Assembly (NCBI GenBank): GCA_014379815.1
Contig: JACMLA010000535.1
Coordinates: 1-5,492, forward strand
Direction: 5' to 3'
Length of the DNA: 5,492 bases
Source: Bryobacteraceae bacterium
GTDB taxonomy: Bacteria > Acidobacteriota > Terriglobia > Bryobacterales > Bryobacteraceae
Each line of letters starts with the position of its first letter. Positions within the stretch are counted from its first letter, which is position 1. A model generated the notes under the pieces. That model saw nothing but the letters and a program-made list of their open reading frames with translations, was not told where the DNA came from and did no database searches. Below are positions 1 through 5,492 of the stretch, piece after piece. A program made the position numbers and the translations under genes.

Positions 1-327
1 CTCGTCCGCGGAGACACCCAGCAGGCGTGCGGCCTTGGCGCGTAGCGACTCGCGCATCTGCAGATACTTGTCGCGATTCTGGAAAGATGGGTTGGCCTGG
101 AAATCCCGCAGATACTCGAGGTGTCGGTCCATCACAGGACGCGACGCAGGGCATACATTCGCAGCATTCAGATAGATCAGCCGTTCCTCGAGAGGAAACT
201 GGCGTTGCACCATGCTCCAGTAAGGCTCGTCTCCAGGCGTTGCGGACTGAAGTGCTGAAGTAAGAGCTGTCCAGCTTGCCGGTAGAGCGATAACGCTTCG
301 GAAGAGGTCGCGGCGAGTAGGTGCCAT
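1..327 (-). CDS. Tat-exported class V aminotransferase-like protein (isopenicillin-N epimerase-like), N-terminal part
   Basis: This gene runs off the left edge, so only the first 109 residues are present. Translation from the ATG at 327 gives a twin-arginine signal: T4-R5-R6-D7-L8-F9-R10 followed by a hydrophobic stretch (about 11-29) with possible cleavage near A25 or A29. The mature start contains PYWSMVQRQFPLEERLIYLN (residues 35-54), then a CPASRPVMDRHLEYL segment and a KAARLLGVSADE helix. This is the usual entry into PLP-dependent class V aminotransferases, where strand 'IYLN' is followed by a short 'P-x-xRPV' turn. Family members act as cysteine desulfurases, epimerases or transaminases. 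The PLP-binding lysine and the substrate site lie outside the window, so the reaction cannot be fixed. No clear Shine-Dalgarno lies before the ATG; the start is chosen because the Tat motif follows it at once. It lies 49 bp downstream of the PEP-CTERM gene on the same strand and may share its transcript. The frame is open to base 1 without a stop. The family call is fairly secure; the substrate is unknown. Confidence 0.82.
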   Translation of the reverse strand, partial: MAPTRRDLFRSVIALPASWTALTSALQSATPGDEPYWSMVQRQFPLEERLIYLNAANVCPASRPVMDRHLEYLRDFQANPSFQNRDKYLQMRESLRAKAARLLGVSADE

Positions 328-376
328 TGGGAAACCATTATTGCACCCACCCGACCACGCGAATTCCAGCCCAACG

Positions 377-997
377 TTACCTGGCAGTGGCTCGCCGAAA
401 ACGCGCTAGTCCGAATGCTCCGAACGCGGAGACCACCAGCCATGCCGCTCCCGGTTCCGGTACCGCTTCCGCCAGACCACTCAGCTGAACATTGGTCACA
501 AGAAGGTCATCGGAGTCGATTCCATTAAATGCCGAAACGATTGTCAGTGTATTCTGGCCAACTTGTAAGAGAGGCTTCACAGAAAAGCTATCCGTCACGA
601 CCGGGAATGTGTTCAGTCCCGTCAAATCGAGCAGCAAGTCGTTGAAGCTGAGGTCTCCGGCTCTGACATCATTCAGAGTCACGAAAGACCGCAGAGCTAC
701 ATCGATGTTATCTGCCTGATACTGATCCAGCGAAAGTGTAATCGAGGATGCGCTCAGCTGAGCGGCGGTCAAGGTAAACGAAAGCGAAAACGTGATTCCA
801 GATGGGCTGGGAGGGATGAAACGGTTGTCGTTCTGGTTGTCTCCAACGTGAATCACATCACTTAACAAGTGCGTGGAGTTGAAATTATCGACCAGTGTCA
901 GGGTTGCGGCGTGCGCCGGCAGAGCCAGAATGAAGGCAGCCGGGAGCAGCAAGGATAAGCTAATTTTCGGATATACCATCACAAAGCAGCGTAGCAT
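377..997 (-). CDS. PEP-CTERM sorting domain-containing exported protein
   Basis: The product has 206 residues from the ATG at 997; a second in-frame ATG at 979 (Met7) gives a more compact signal peptide and may be the real start. Neither start has a good Shine-Dalgarno. Residues 7-30 form a Sec signal peptide with a likely AHA|ATL cleavage site. The middle (about 31-175) is rich in Ser, Thr, Leu, Asn and Asp with alternating beta-strand patterns, such as SITLSLDQYQADNIDVALRS (residues 85-104), suggesting an all-beta sandwich. The C-terminus is a textbook PEP-CTERM tripartite tail: V-P-E-P-G (P180-E181-P182), a hydrophobic helix (about 184-198), then a basic end, RFRRATAR. In bacteria with an EpsH-type exosortase this tail directs the protein to membrane processing and surface or exopolysaccharide-associated display. 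Its only cysteine (C4) would be lost with the signal peptide. The ligand or role is not recognisable. No exosortase gene is in the window. The sorting-signal call is strong; nothing supports a more specific function. Confidence 0.9.
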   Translation of the reverse strand: MLRCFVMVYPKISLSLLLPAAFILALPAHAATLTLVDNFNSTHLLSDVIHVGDNQNDNRFIPPSPSGITFSLSFTLTAAQLSASSITLSLDQYQADNIDVALRSFVTLNDVRAGDLSFNDLLLDLTGLNTFPVVTDSFSVKPLLQVGQNTLTIVSAFNGIDSDDLLVTNVQLSGLAEAVPEPGAAWLVVSAFGAFGLARFRRATAR

Positions 998-1113
998 TCT
1001 ATAAGTCGCAGCATTATGACAAAAAACTTCTCATTTCTCTCGACTTGGCATTATTCGGGAAGCAGTACGTTAGCTCCCAACTTACCTCTTTCTGCGCTTA
1101 TTCTTTTTCGCGC
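998..1113. other. Intergenic gap carrying the likely PEP-CTERM gene promoter
   Basis: This 116-bp AT-richer gap lies between the stop of the 745-residue secreted-protein gene and the start of the PEP-CTERM gene, both on the minus strand. On the minus strand there is a T6 run followed after 17 bases by TATAGA directly before the ATG at 997. If that is a -10 box, transcription would start inside the annotated first codons and favour the ATG at 979. AATAAT and CATAAT boxes are also present, but without convincing -35 partners. No strong rho-independent terminator is visible. Promoter placement is tentative. Confidence 0.25.
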
Positions 1114-3351
1114 CTATTTCTTTTTGCGAAAGATGTCCACGATCTTCTTGCCCGTCTCACTGAGACTCTCCGGGGAAGCTGGTGCAGCTTGCTGCGCGGC
1201 GACCCCGATTGGAGAGACCATCAGGTTGGGGAAGTTGAGCGCAAACTGGCGAGTGGACCGGATCTGCTGACTGGCCAGAATCTCCAGCTGCTCAAGGCTG
1301 ACGTCGAAGGTATAAGAAGTGCCCGTCGGGTTCCCGCTGTTCCGGCGATAAACTTCGAATGACGCGTTGCGGGTTTGTCCGGGGTTAAGAACGAATTGAG
1401 GGTCGGCTTTGCTGGCCACGACCACACCCATGCCGTTTACGGCCTGCGGTGTGATCCCATACCGGTTACCCACGTTATCGGTCGCCACCAGCGAGTTGTA
1501 CGTGCTCGCGAGAATCAGCGAATTGCTGGTTAGATTGCGGAACCGCACATTGAAGCGCAATACATGATGCCTTCCGCCATACATGCTGCTGTTAATCTGC
1601 TGCACTTCAGCGAGGAACGGTCCGGCGTTGAAGCAGCGCGGTACCCCGATGCAAGGATCGGGTCCCGGAGCTGGCGCAGAAGAAACTCCACCTGATACCG
1701 GAACACCAGTCACTGCTGGGGGCTCTCCCGTCGAGGTTGGAGGCGCGGCAGAGCTGACCGCATTCGTCAAACCCCGGAAGCGCAGCGGATGTTCCTGGCC
1801 AAGGCGTAGCTGACGACTTGCCAGTGGAAGGACCTCACGGACCGTAAGATCCATTTCGAAGTTCAACCCAAACACCTCGCGGCCTGACCAGCGCCACACC
1901 ATTTCAAAACGAGTATCGGCTGATTCTCCCGGCCGCAGCATAAACTTCGGGTCGACCTGGCCATTGGAAATAGCACCGATTCCACGAATACTTTCCGGAG
2001 TAGCGATGTAGCGGTTGCCCTGATCATCGGTGGCGGTTCCCGAGCCGCTGAGATAGCCAAGAATGAGCGGTCGCGCCAGTTTGTTCTGGAACCGGATGGC
2101 AGCGGTAATCACCTTGATACCTGACACTGTGCTGGTCCGGAAGTCGGTGACGGTCGCGGCAAAGGAATTCACTTCAGTGCACAAGGATCCGGTACAAACT
2201 TGCGGAACACGCGCAGAGGTTTCTGTAGCTTGCCCCGCGTCGGGAACCTGCGCGGTGGAAACCTGTGCGGTGCGAACCTGAGTGGACCGAGCCGGCGCGG
2301 CCATTGCGTTACCTGCCGTCTGAGGAGTTGCTACTGGACTTGCTGAAGTCAATCTTCTGGCGGGTGCCGGACCAGGACACAAAACCTCCCACTGCTGAGA
2401 GATGGCAAGTCCGTTGCTAGCGTTGTCGCGACCAACGATCGCGCCGTCCGCACCGCGCCACTTCGTCCGGCCGGCACCGATGTCACTGTCGTCCCACACT
2501 CCGGCTAGCGAGTACGTCATCTCGTCAATTGTTGTAATCCGACCCGCTGTGCAGTCAGCCTTCGCCCGATACACTTTGGTGCCACTCTCAGCCAGTTCGC
2601 GACTCACGCACCGCGCCACGTTGCCGGGCTCCTCTTTCGAGCACCAGCTTTGCAATTCCTGACGAGTCATGCGTGCCTCTGCGAGTGCGTTCGCAGAGCC
2701 AATTCCCGACTTTGTAACAACCGTAGGACTCGCGCACTGGGAACAAACCGACAACCACTCTGCTGTCGCTGTAGAAGCAGCTGTAGTGCCGGTTCGTGTT
2801 GGGGTCGCAGCGGCAATAGCCGATGGCGCAGCAGCTGCACGTGGCGCAACGCCGCCGCACAGAGCTTCCCATTGACCTGTAAGCGAATAACCTCCAAACA
2901 GATCCCACTCAGCCCGCGCTATTCCACGGCCATACACAACGTCGTCCCACTTACGGCTATTCCCGCCGGAGTCCCGAAGCCTGGGTCGTCCATTGCCGGG
3001 GCCTTCGGTCCAGAGACCTGCATACGAATACTCTTCGCCGTTCATCGACTTCAACCGGCCCGCCGTGCAGTCTGCGCTCGCCCGATAAACCGCCCTGCGT
3101 CCATCGCCACCCTGTGTCACTTCTTCCTTTACGCAGTAGGGGTCGCGCGGCTTGTTGGTTGCGCACCAGGCTTTCGCGTCCTCAACAGCAACCCTGGCTT
3201 CGGCCGCAGCATTGGCAGACCCCACGCCTGTCTTTGAAACGATGCGAGGATTGAGGCACTTCAGGCAGACAGGCAAATATTCCGCCTTCTGGGCAAACGA
3301 CTGGCCGGTGAGAACCAGTACTAAAGTCACTAGTATTCGAATTGGGTTCAT
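1114..3351 (-). CDS. Secreted modular protein with A-A-B-B domain duplication, function unknown
   Basis: I do not recognise this 745-residue protein. Residues 1-20 are a Sec signal peptide (hydrophobic core ILVTLVLVLTG, likely cleavage SFA|QK). Two homologous Cys-rich modules follow: A1 (about 24-165) and A2 (about 198-325). Each has six cysteines in the same order: CxxC, C, C, C and a final QWExLC. Shared landmarks are GxGSANAxAEAR and YRAxADCTAGR. An Ala/Thr/Pro linker and a low-complexity TAQV-repeat linker separate the modules from two beta-rich modules, B1 (about 386-529) and B2 (about 566-711). Shared B landmarks are a paired cysteine at the front, RFxN, a PLIL/SLIL strand, ATDxxGNRY, GxG, DPxFxLxPG and FE. 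The B pattern recalls DUF4352-like or other Ig-like extracellular folds, but I cannot assign a family. The tail is amphipathic and basic (GKKIVDIFRKKK). All 16 cysteines fall inside modules and are even in number, which fits disulfides in an oxidising compartment. The ATG at 3351 is chosen for the signal peptide; only a weak purine-rich AAAGAAA lies upstream. It is divergent from the sigma-kinase pair. It could bind ligand, polymer or partner protein; no catalytic motif was seen. Confidence 0.88.
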   Translation of the reverse strand: MNPIRILVTLVLVLTGQSFAQKAEYLPVCLKCLNPRIVSKTGVGSANAAAEARVAVEDAKAWCATNKPRDPYCVKEEVTQGGDGRRAVYRASADCTAGRLKSMNGEEYSYAGLWTEGPGNGRPRLRDSGGNSRKWDDVVYGRGIARAEWDLFGGYSLTGQWEALCGGVAPRAAAAPSAIAAATPTRTGTTAASTATAEWLSVCSQCASPTVVTKSGIGSANALAEARMTRQELQSWCSKEEPGNVARCVSRELAESGTKVYRAKADCTAGRITTIDEMTYSLAGVWDDSDIGAGRTKWRGADGAIVGRDNASNGLAISQQWEVLCPGPAPARRLTSASPVATPQTAGNAMAAPARSTQVRTAQVSTAQVPDAGQATETSARVPQVCTGSLCTEVNSFAATVTDFRTSTVSGIKVITAAIRFQNKLARPLILGYLSGSGTATDDQGNRYIATPESIRGIGAISNGQVDPKFMLRPGESADTRFEMVWRWSGREVFGLNFEMDLTVREVLPLASRQLRLGQEHPLRFRGLTNAVSSAAPPTSTGEPPAVTGVPVSGGVSSAPAPGPDPCIGVPRCFNAGPFLAEVQQINSSMYGGRHHVLRFNVRFRNLTSNSLILASTYNSLVATDNVGNRYGITPQAVNGMGVVVASKADPQFVLNPGQTRNASFEVYRRNSGNPTGTSYTFDVSLEQLEILASQQIRSTRQFALNFPNLMVSPIGVAAQQAAPASPESLSETGKKIVDIFRKKK
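1219..1656 (-). repeat. Protein module B2 (beta-rich repeat, second copy)
   Basis: Residues 566-711 of the secreted protein. It opens with C567 and C573 and then has VRFRN, SLILAS, ATDNVGNRY, GMGVVV, DPQFVLNPGQ, SFEVYRR and a closing FALNFPNL strand. Each of these matches a segment of B1 in order. A Pro/Gly/Ser/Thr-rich linker (about residues 531-565) separates it from B1. After it comes an Ala-rich stretch and the basic amphipathic tail. Confidence 0.78.
1765..2196 (-). repeat. Protein module B1 (beta-rich repeat, first copy)
   Basis: Residues 386-529 of the secreted protein. It opens with C386 and C391 and then has IRFQN, RPLIL, ATDDQGNRY, a GIGAIS turn, DPKFMLRPGE, RFEMVW and a closing PLRFRGL strand. 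The order and spacing match copy B2 at 1219-1656. Alternating hydrophobic residues predict an Ig-like beta sandwich. No catalytic residues are evident. Confidence 0.78.
2245..2289 (-). repeat. Three 15-bp tandem units encoding a TAQV-type linker
   Basis: On the plus strand the units at 2245-2259, 2260-2274 and 2275-2289 all begin AACCTG and are similar over 15 bp. On the coding strand they encode residues 355-369, RSTQV-RTAQV-STAQV. The repeat sits in the Pro/Ala/Thr-rich linker between the Cys-rich half and the beta-rich half. It keeps the reading frame when units are gained or lost, so linker length could vary between strains. Confidence 0.7.
2377..2760 (-). repeat. Protein module A2 (six-Cys repeat, second copy)
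   Basis: Residues 198-325 of the secreted protein. The cysteines are C203, C206, C237, C248, C267 and C325, in the same order as in module A1. Landmarks are GIGSANALAEARM, YRAKADCTAGRI, YSLAGVW and QQWEVLC. It is about 14 residues shorter than A1, mostly because of a shorter loop before the last cysteine. The CxxC at the front (CSQC) also occurs in A1 (CLKC). It could be a metal site or redox pair, but a structural disulfide is simpler. Confidence 0.8.
2857..3282 (-). repeat. Protein module A1 (six-Cys repeat, first copy)
   Basis: Residues 24-165 of the secreted protein. The cysteines are C29, C32, C63, C73, C95 and C165. Landmarks are GVGSANAAAEARV, YRASADCTAGRL, a YSYAGLW strand and the closing GQWEALC. 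It aligns along its length with the second copy at 2377-2760, with a few loop insertions (around residues 81-86 and 135-145). The copies have diverged clearly at the amino-acid level, so the duplication is old. Confidence 0.8.
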
Positions 3352-3483
3352 GTGTGTTTCTTTCGCCGAACTTCTATCCCTGCTGCCTGCACGCAGTGGT
3401 ATCCTCGCGGTATTCCTAACGTTGGGGTTTCCGCAGCGTACTGTCTCACCCAGCCATTACGCAGGCGCGAGGACAAAACCGTC
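3352..3483. promoter_or_regulatory. Divergent promoter interval between the secreted-protein gene and the sigma-kinase operon
   Basis: This 132-bp interval must hold the promoters of both the secreted-protein gene (leftward) and the sigma-kinase pair (rightward). It contains a direct repeat, GGTATCC (3398-3404) and GGTATTCC (3409-3416), whose starts are 11 bp apart, about one helical turn. A GAACTT (3368-3373) on the plus strand and GGAAAC within 3430-3436 on the minus strand resemble the AAC core of ECF -35 elements, but I could not pair either with a convincing -10. TGGTATCCT (3397-3405) resembles an extended -10 on the plus strand. For the sigma gene, GAGG at 3469-3472 lies 11 bases before the ATG. 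The function as a divergent control region is certain from layout; individual elements are tentative. Confidence 0.5.
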
Positions 3484-4044
3484 ATGACGGTCGATCTTTT
3501 TTCTCATGAAGACGGAAATGACAGCCTGACTGGAATGGGCGATCGCGAGAGGCTCGACTACCTCTTCAGCGTCGCCTACGAAGAACTTCACCGGCTCGCT
3601 TCCCTGGTCAGACGCAGGGATCCAAACGCGACTATCAGTCCGGCCACATTGGTAAATGAAGCCTGGATCAAGCTGTCGAAATCTCCCGAAGTTGCTGCAT
3701 CGTCTCCGTTGCACTTCAAGAGGATCGCGGCATGCGCGATGCGCCAGGTCCTTGTGACTGCAGCCAGACGAAGGACCGCAACCAAGCGCAGTGCCGGTGT
3801 AGTCGTCGTGTTCGATGAGGCGCTCTGTCCACCAGCAACCCGCGAAGAAGAGTTGCTCGCACTGGACGACGCGCTCGAGGAATTAGCTCGCATGAATCCG
3901 CGGCATGCCCAAATGGTAGAGGGCCGGTTTTTCGGAGGGCTTGAAGTGCCCGAGATTGCAAATCTGCTCGGGGTATCCGAAGCAACCGTTCTCCGCGACT
4001 GGCGCGCCGCCCGGGCCTGGCTCGGAAACAGAATGGGGCATTAG
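3484..4044 (+). CDS. ECF-type RNA polymerase sigma factor (Sigma70_ECF / TIGR02999-like), kinase-linked
   Basis: The product, 186 residues from the ATG at 3484, should direct RNA polymerase to a specific promoter set. Region 2 spans about residues 22-100 (YLFSVAYEELHRLAS, then SPATLVNEAWIKL, HFKRIAACAMRQVL and a basic ARRRTATKR). Region 4 spans about 127-182 (ALDDALEELARMNPRHAQMV, then RFFGGLEVPEIANLLGVSEA and TVLRDWRAARAWL, a helix-turn-helix). The wording matches the Sigma70_ECF family common in Acidobacteriota and Planctomycetes. The acidic DAED motif of region 2.2 is replaced by S52-P53-A54-T55. The frame stays open upstream to 3352 (GTG), but the 44 extra residues have no family resemblance, and the ATG has an upstream GAGG. 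The stop overlaps the kinase start by one base, implying coupled translation. No zinc anti-sigma gene adjoins, so the kinase is the likely regulator, as known for the EcfP/PknT pair of Vibrio. Family assignment is firm; the regulon is unknown. Confidence 0.92.
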   Translation: MTVDLFSHEDGNDSLTGMGDRERLDYLFSVAYEELHRLASLVRRRDPNATISPATLVNEAWIKLSKSPEVAASSPLHFKRIAACAMRQVLVTAARRRTATKRSAGVVVVFDEALCPPATREEELLALDDALEELARMNPRHAQMVEGRFFGGLEVPEIANLLGVSEATVLRDWRAARAWLGNRMGH

Positions 4045-5492
4045 TGGATCCGGTGCGCTGGGAGCGCGTCCATTCGCTCTTTCATGATTTATCGGACCTG
4101 CCCCCTGACCAGCAGGCCGAGCGTCTGAGATCCGAATGCGGCAATGACGTAACCCTGTTCCACGAGGTCTCGGCCATGCTGGCCGCCGACCGCCACGAAT
4201 CTGGCTTGCTCGACAGAGGTATCGGGCAGCTGGCAGATGACGTCCTGAACTCGCCTTTGCCGGAGTACAAAGAGATAGGGCCATACCAGATTCAAAGAGT
4301 TCTTGGGGAAGGCGGAATGGGCATCGTCTTCTTCGCTGCTCGCGCGGATCTCGGAACTTTCGCGGCCATCAAGGTCCTGCGTGATGCATGGATCTCACCC
4401 TCGCGCAGAGAGCGTTTTGCCCTTGAGCAGCGCACTCTCGCGCAACTGGACCACCCGAATATCGCGCGTTTACTCGACGCTGGAACCCTCGCGGAGGGAA
4501 CCCCCTACTTCGTCATGGAGTACGTCGATGGCATTCCGCTGGAAAAGTTCTGCGCCCTGCGGGAGTGTTCGATTGCGGAACGGATCGTGATCTTTCGGGC
4601 GGTTTGCGAGGCGGTTCAGTTCGCTCACCGGCACGCCGTGATGCATCGCGACCTCAAGCCCTCCAACATCCTCGTCAAATCAGACGGCACCGTAAAGCTA
4701 CTGGATTTCGGAATTGCCAAACAACTGGATAGTTTGGATCCGGGGGCCGACAATACAAGGACCGGCCTGAGGCTATTGACTCCCGCTTACGCGTCGCCCG
4801 AGCAGATCCGCGGTGAAACACCGGCTCTTCACACAGATGTTTATTCGTTAGGCGTAGTGCTCTACCAGTTGCTCACAGACCGCCTACCGTTCGATGTCTC
4901 TGACCGCACGCCTTCCGAAACGGCTTCGATGTTGGTGGAAATCGACCCGGTCAAGCCTTCACTGGTAGCCCGGCGAGTTCACCAGCAGTCGTCGCAGCAT
5001 CGAGGGGCATCACCTCTCAGCGCGACCGCATGGGCCGATCTCGACGTCTTGTGCCTGACTGCCATGCACAAAGATGTGCAGAAGCGCTATGCCTCCGCAG
5101 AAGCTCTGGTGCGTGACATCGACCACTACCTCCATGGAGAACCTCTGGAGGCGAGGCTTGACACGCCCGGCTATCGGGCAGGTAAATTTCTTAGCAGGCA
5201 TCGAAGGGCAGTCGTCGCGGCTAGCGTTGCTTTCATGACTGTTGCGGGAATGCTGGCTTACTTCACGATCCGGCTTGCCGCCGAGCGTAACGCAGCTCTG
5301 GCGGAAGCATCCCGCACGCAACGTATCCAGGGCTTCATGTTGAACCTGTTTGAAGGAGGGGACAAAGAAGCCGGACCAGCCAGCGATCTGCGCGTCACTA
5401 CCCTGATCGAACGAGGTGTGCAGGAAGTGCGAACGCTGGATCAGGATCCTGCCGTGCAGGCCGAGCTCTATCAAACACTTGGCGAAGTCTAC
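4044..5492 (+). CDS. Transmembrane Ser/Thr protein kinase with TPR-type C-terminal region, N-terminal 483 residues
   Basis: Translation starts at the GTG at 4044, which shares its first G with the sigma factor stop (TAGTG), and stays open to the right edge. Residues 1-75 form a helical leader typical of this kinase group (WERVHSLFHDLSDLPPDQQ, then a EVSAMLAADR helix). The catalytic domain spans about 80-365. It has the glycine loop G88-E-G-G-M-G93, lysine K110 (AAIK), helix-C glutamate E128, catalytic loop HRDLKPSN (201-208, with D203, K205 and N208), DFG (221-223), a Thr-bearing activation loop (T238, T240, T246), SPE in place of APE (251-253) and DVYSLG (265-270). All residues needed for activity are present. 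A single transmembrane helix lies at about 389-409. The outer side begins with an Ala/Glu helix and an ERGVQEVRTLDQDPAVQAEL stretch (456-475), the usual entry to the TPR array of acidobacterial kinases; most of the array lies beyond the window. Co-translation with the sigma gene points to the sigma factor as substrate. It would phosphorylate in the cytoplasm and sense across the membrane. Confidence 0.94.
   Translation, partial: MDPVRWERVHSLFHDLSDLPPDQQAERLRSECGNDVTLFHEVSAMLAADRHESGLLDRGIGQLADDVLNSPLPEYKEIGPYQIQRVLGEGGMGIVFFAARADLGTFAAIKVLRDAWISPSRRERFALEQRTLAQLDHPNIARLLDAGTLAEGTPYFVMEYVDGIPLEKFCALRECSIAERIVIFRAVCEAVQFAHRHAVMHRDLKPSNILVKSDGTVKLLDFGIAKQLDSLDPGADNTRTGLRLLTPAYASPEQIRGETPALHTDVYSLGVVLYQLLTDRLPFDVSDRTPSETASMLVEIDPVKPSLVARRVHQQSSQHRGASPLSATAWADLDVLCLTAMHKDVQKRYASAEALVRDIDHYLHGEPLEARLDTPGYRAGKFLSRHRRAVVAASVAFMTVAGMLAYFTIRLAAERNAALAEASRTQRIQGFMLNLFEGGDKEAGPASDLRVTTLIERGVQEVRTLDQDPAVQAELYQTLGEVY

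Noticed and set aside
177..443. An 88-residue minus-strand open frame over the end of the PEP-CTERM gene and the start of the aminotransferase.
   Set aside because: It is in a different frame from both real genes. The aminotransferase frame, with its Tat motif and class V residues, explains the same bases.
1057..1078. A hairpin (GGGAAGC pairing with GCTCCC) as a terminator of the secreted-protein gene.
   Set aside because: The stem has only six pairs with a bulge and a nine-base loop, and no T run follows directly on the minus strand; the T6 run is about 30 bases further on.
2650..3237. A 195-residue plus-strand open frame inside the secreted-protein gene.
   Set aside because: It lies fully antisense to the Cys-rich modules. 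Its Arg/Cys-rich composition is a mirror of the coding strand, with no recognisable domain.
3368..3405. A complete ECF-type or sigma-70-type promoter from GAACTT to TGGTATCCT.
   Set aside because: The spacing from GAACTT to the -10-like box is too long for a standard ECF promoter, and no good -35 lies 17 bases before TATCCT. It is only noted within the divergent control region.
3352..3483. A 44-residue N-terminal extension of the sigma factor from a GTG at 3352.
   Set aside because: The extension is unlike any sigma region and would begin on the base next to the divergent gene's start codon. The ATG at 3484 has an upstream GAGG and gives the usual family length.
5010..5474. A 154-residue minus-strand open frame opposite the kinase.
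   Set aside because: It is antisense to an intact, motif-complete kinase frame and shows no family resemblance.
1..5492. tRNA or rRNA genes, insertion sequences, CRISPR arrays.
   Set aside because: No cloverleaf, rRNA-like segment, transposase frame with terminal repeats, or regularly spaced repeat array is visible on either strand.

Overview
The window most likely comes from a member of the Acidobacteriota, possibly of the Solibacter/Bryobacter type. This is inferred from gene content, not from a marker gene. The supporting signs are an ECF sigma factor of the Sigma70_ECF (TIGR02999-like) kind coupled to a transmembrane Ser/Thr kinase, a PEP-CTERM exported protein, a Tat-exported class V aminotransferase and moderately high GC. 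The window holds five protein genes, two of them cut by its edges, and no RNA gene, insertion sequence or CRISPR array that I can see.

Left part, minus strand, reading right to left. A large secreted protein of 745 residues (1114-3351) has two Cys-rich modules followed by two beta-rich modules (A-A-B-B). Next come a 206-residue PEP-CTERM protein (377-997) and the start of a Tat-signal-bearing class V aminotransferase / isopenicillin-N-epimerase-like protein (327 down to the left edge). The gap between the 745-residue gene and the PEP-CTERM gene is 116 bp; the last two genes are 49 bp apart and may be co-transcribed.

Right part, plus strand. An ECF sigma factor (3484-4044) is followed with a one-base stop/start overlap (TAGTG) by a Ser/Thr protein kinase (4044 to the right edge). 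The kinase has a complete catalytic domain, one transmembrane segment and the start of a TPR-like extracytoplasmic region. No classical anti-sigma factor lies next to the sigma gene, so the kinase is the obvious partner. The sigma factor has SPAT where canonical ECF factors have the acidic DAED motif of region 2.2. This makes control by phosphorylation of the sigma factor an attractive hypothesis.

The sigma-kinase pair and the 745-residue secreted protein are transcribed divergently from a 132-bp interval (3352-3483) that holds a helically phased direct repeat. The most interesting reading of the window is a kinase-gated sigma factor that controls, among other targets, the unrecognised modular secreted protein next door. 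That link is inference from position only.
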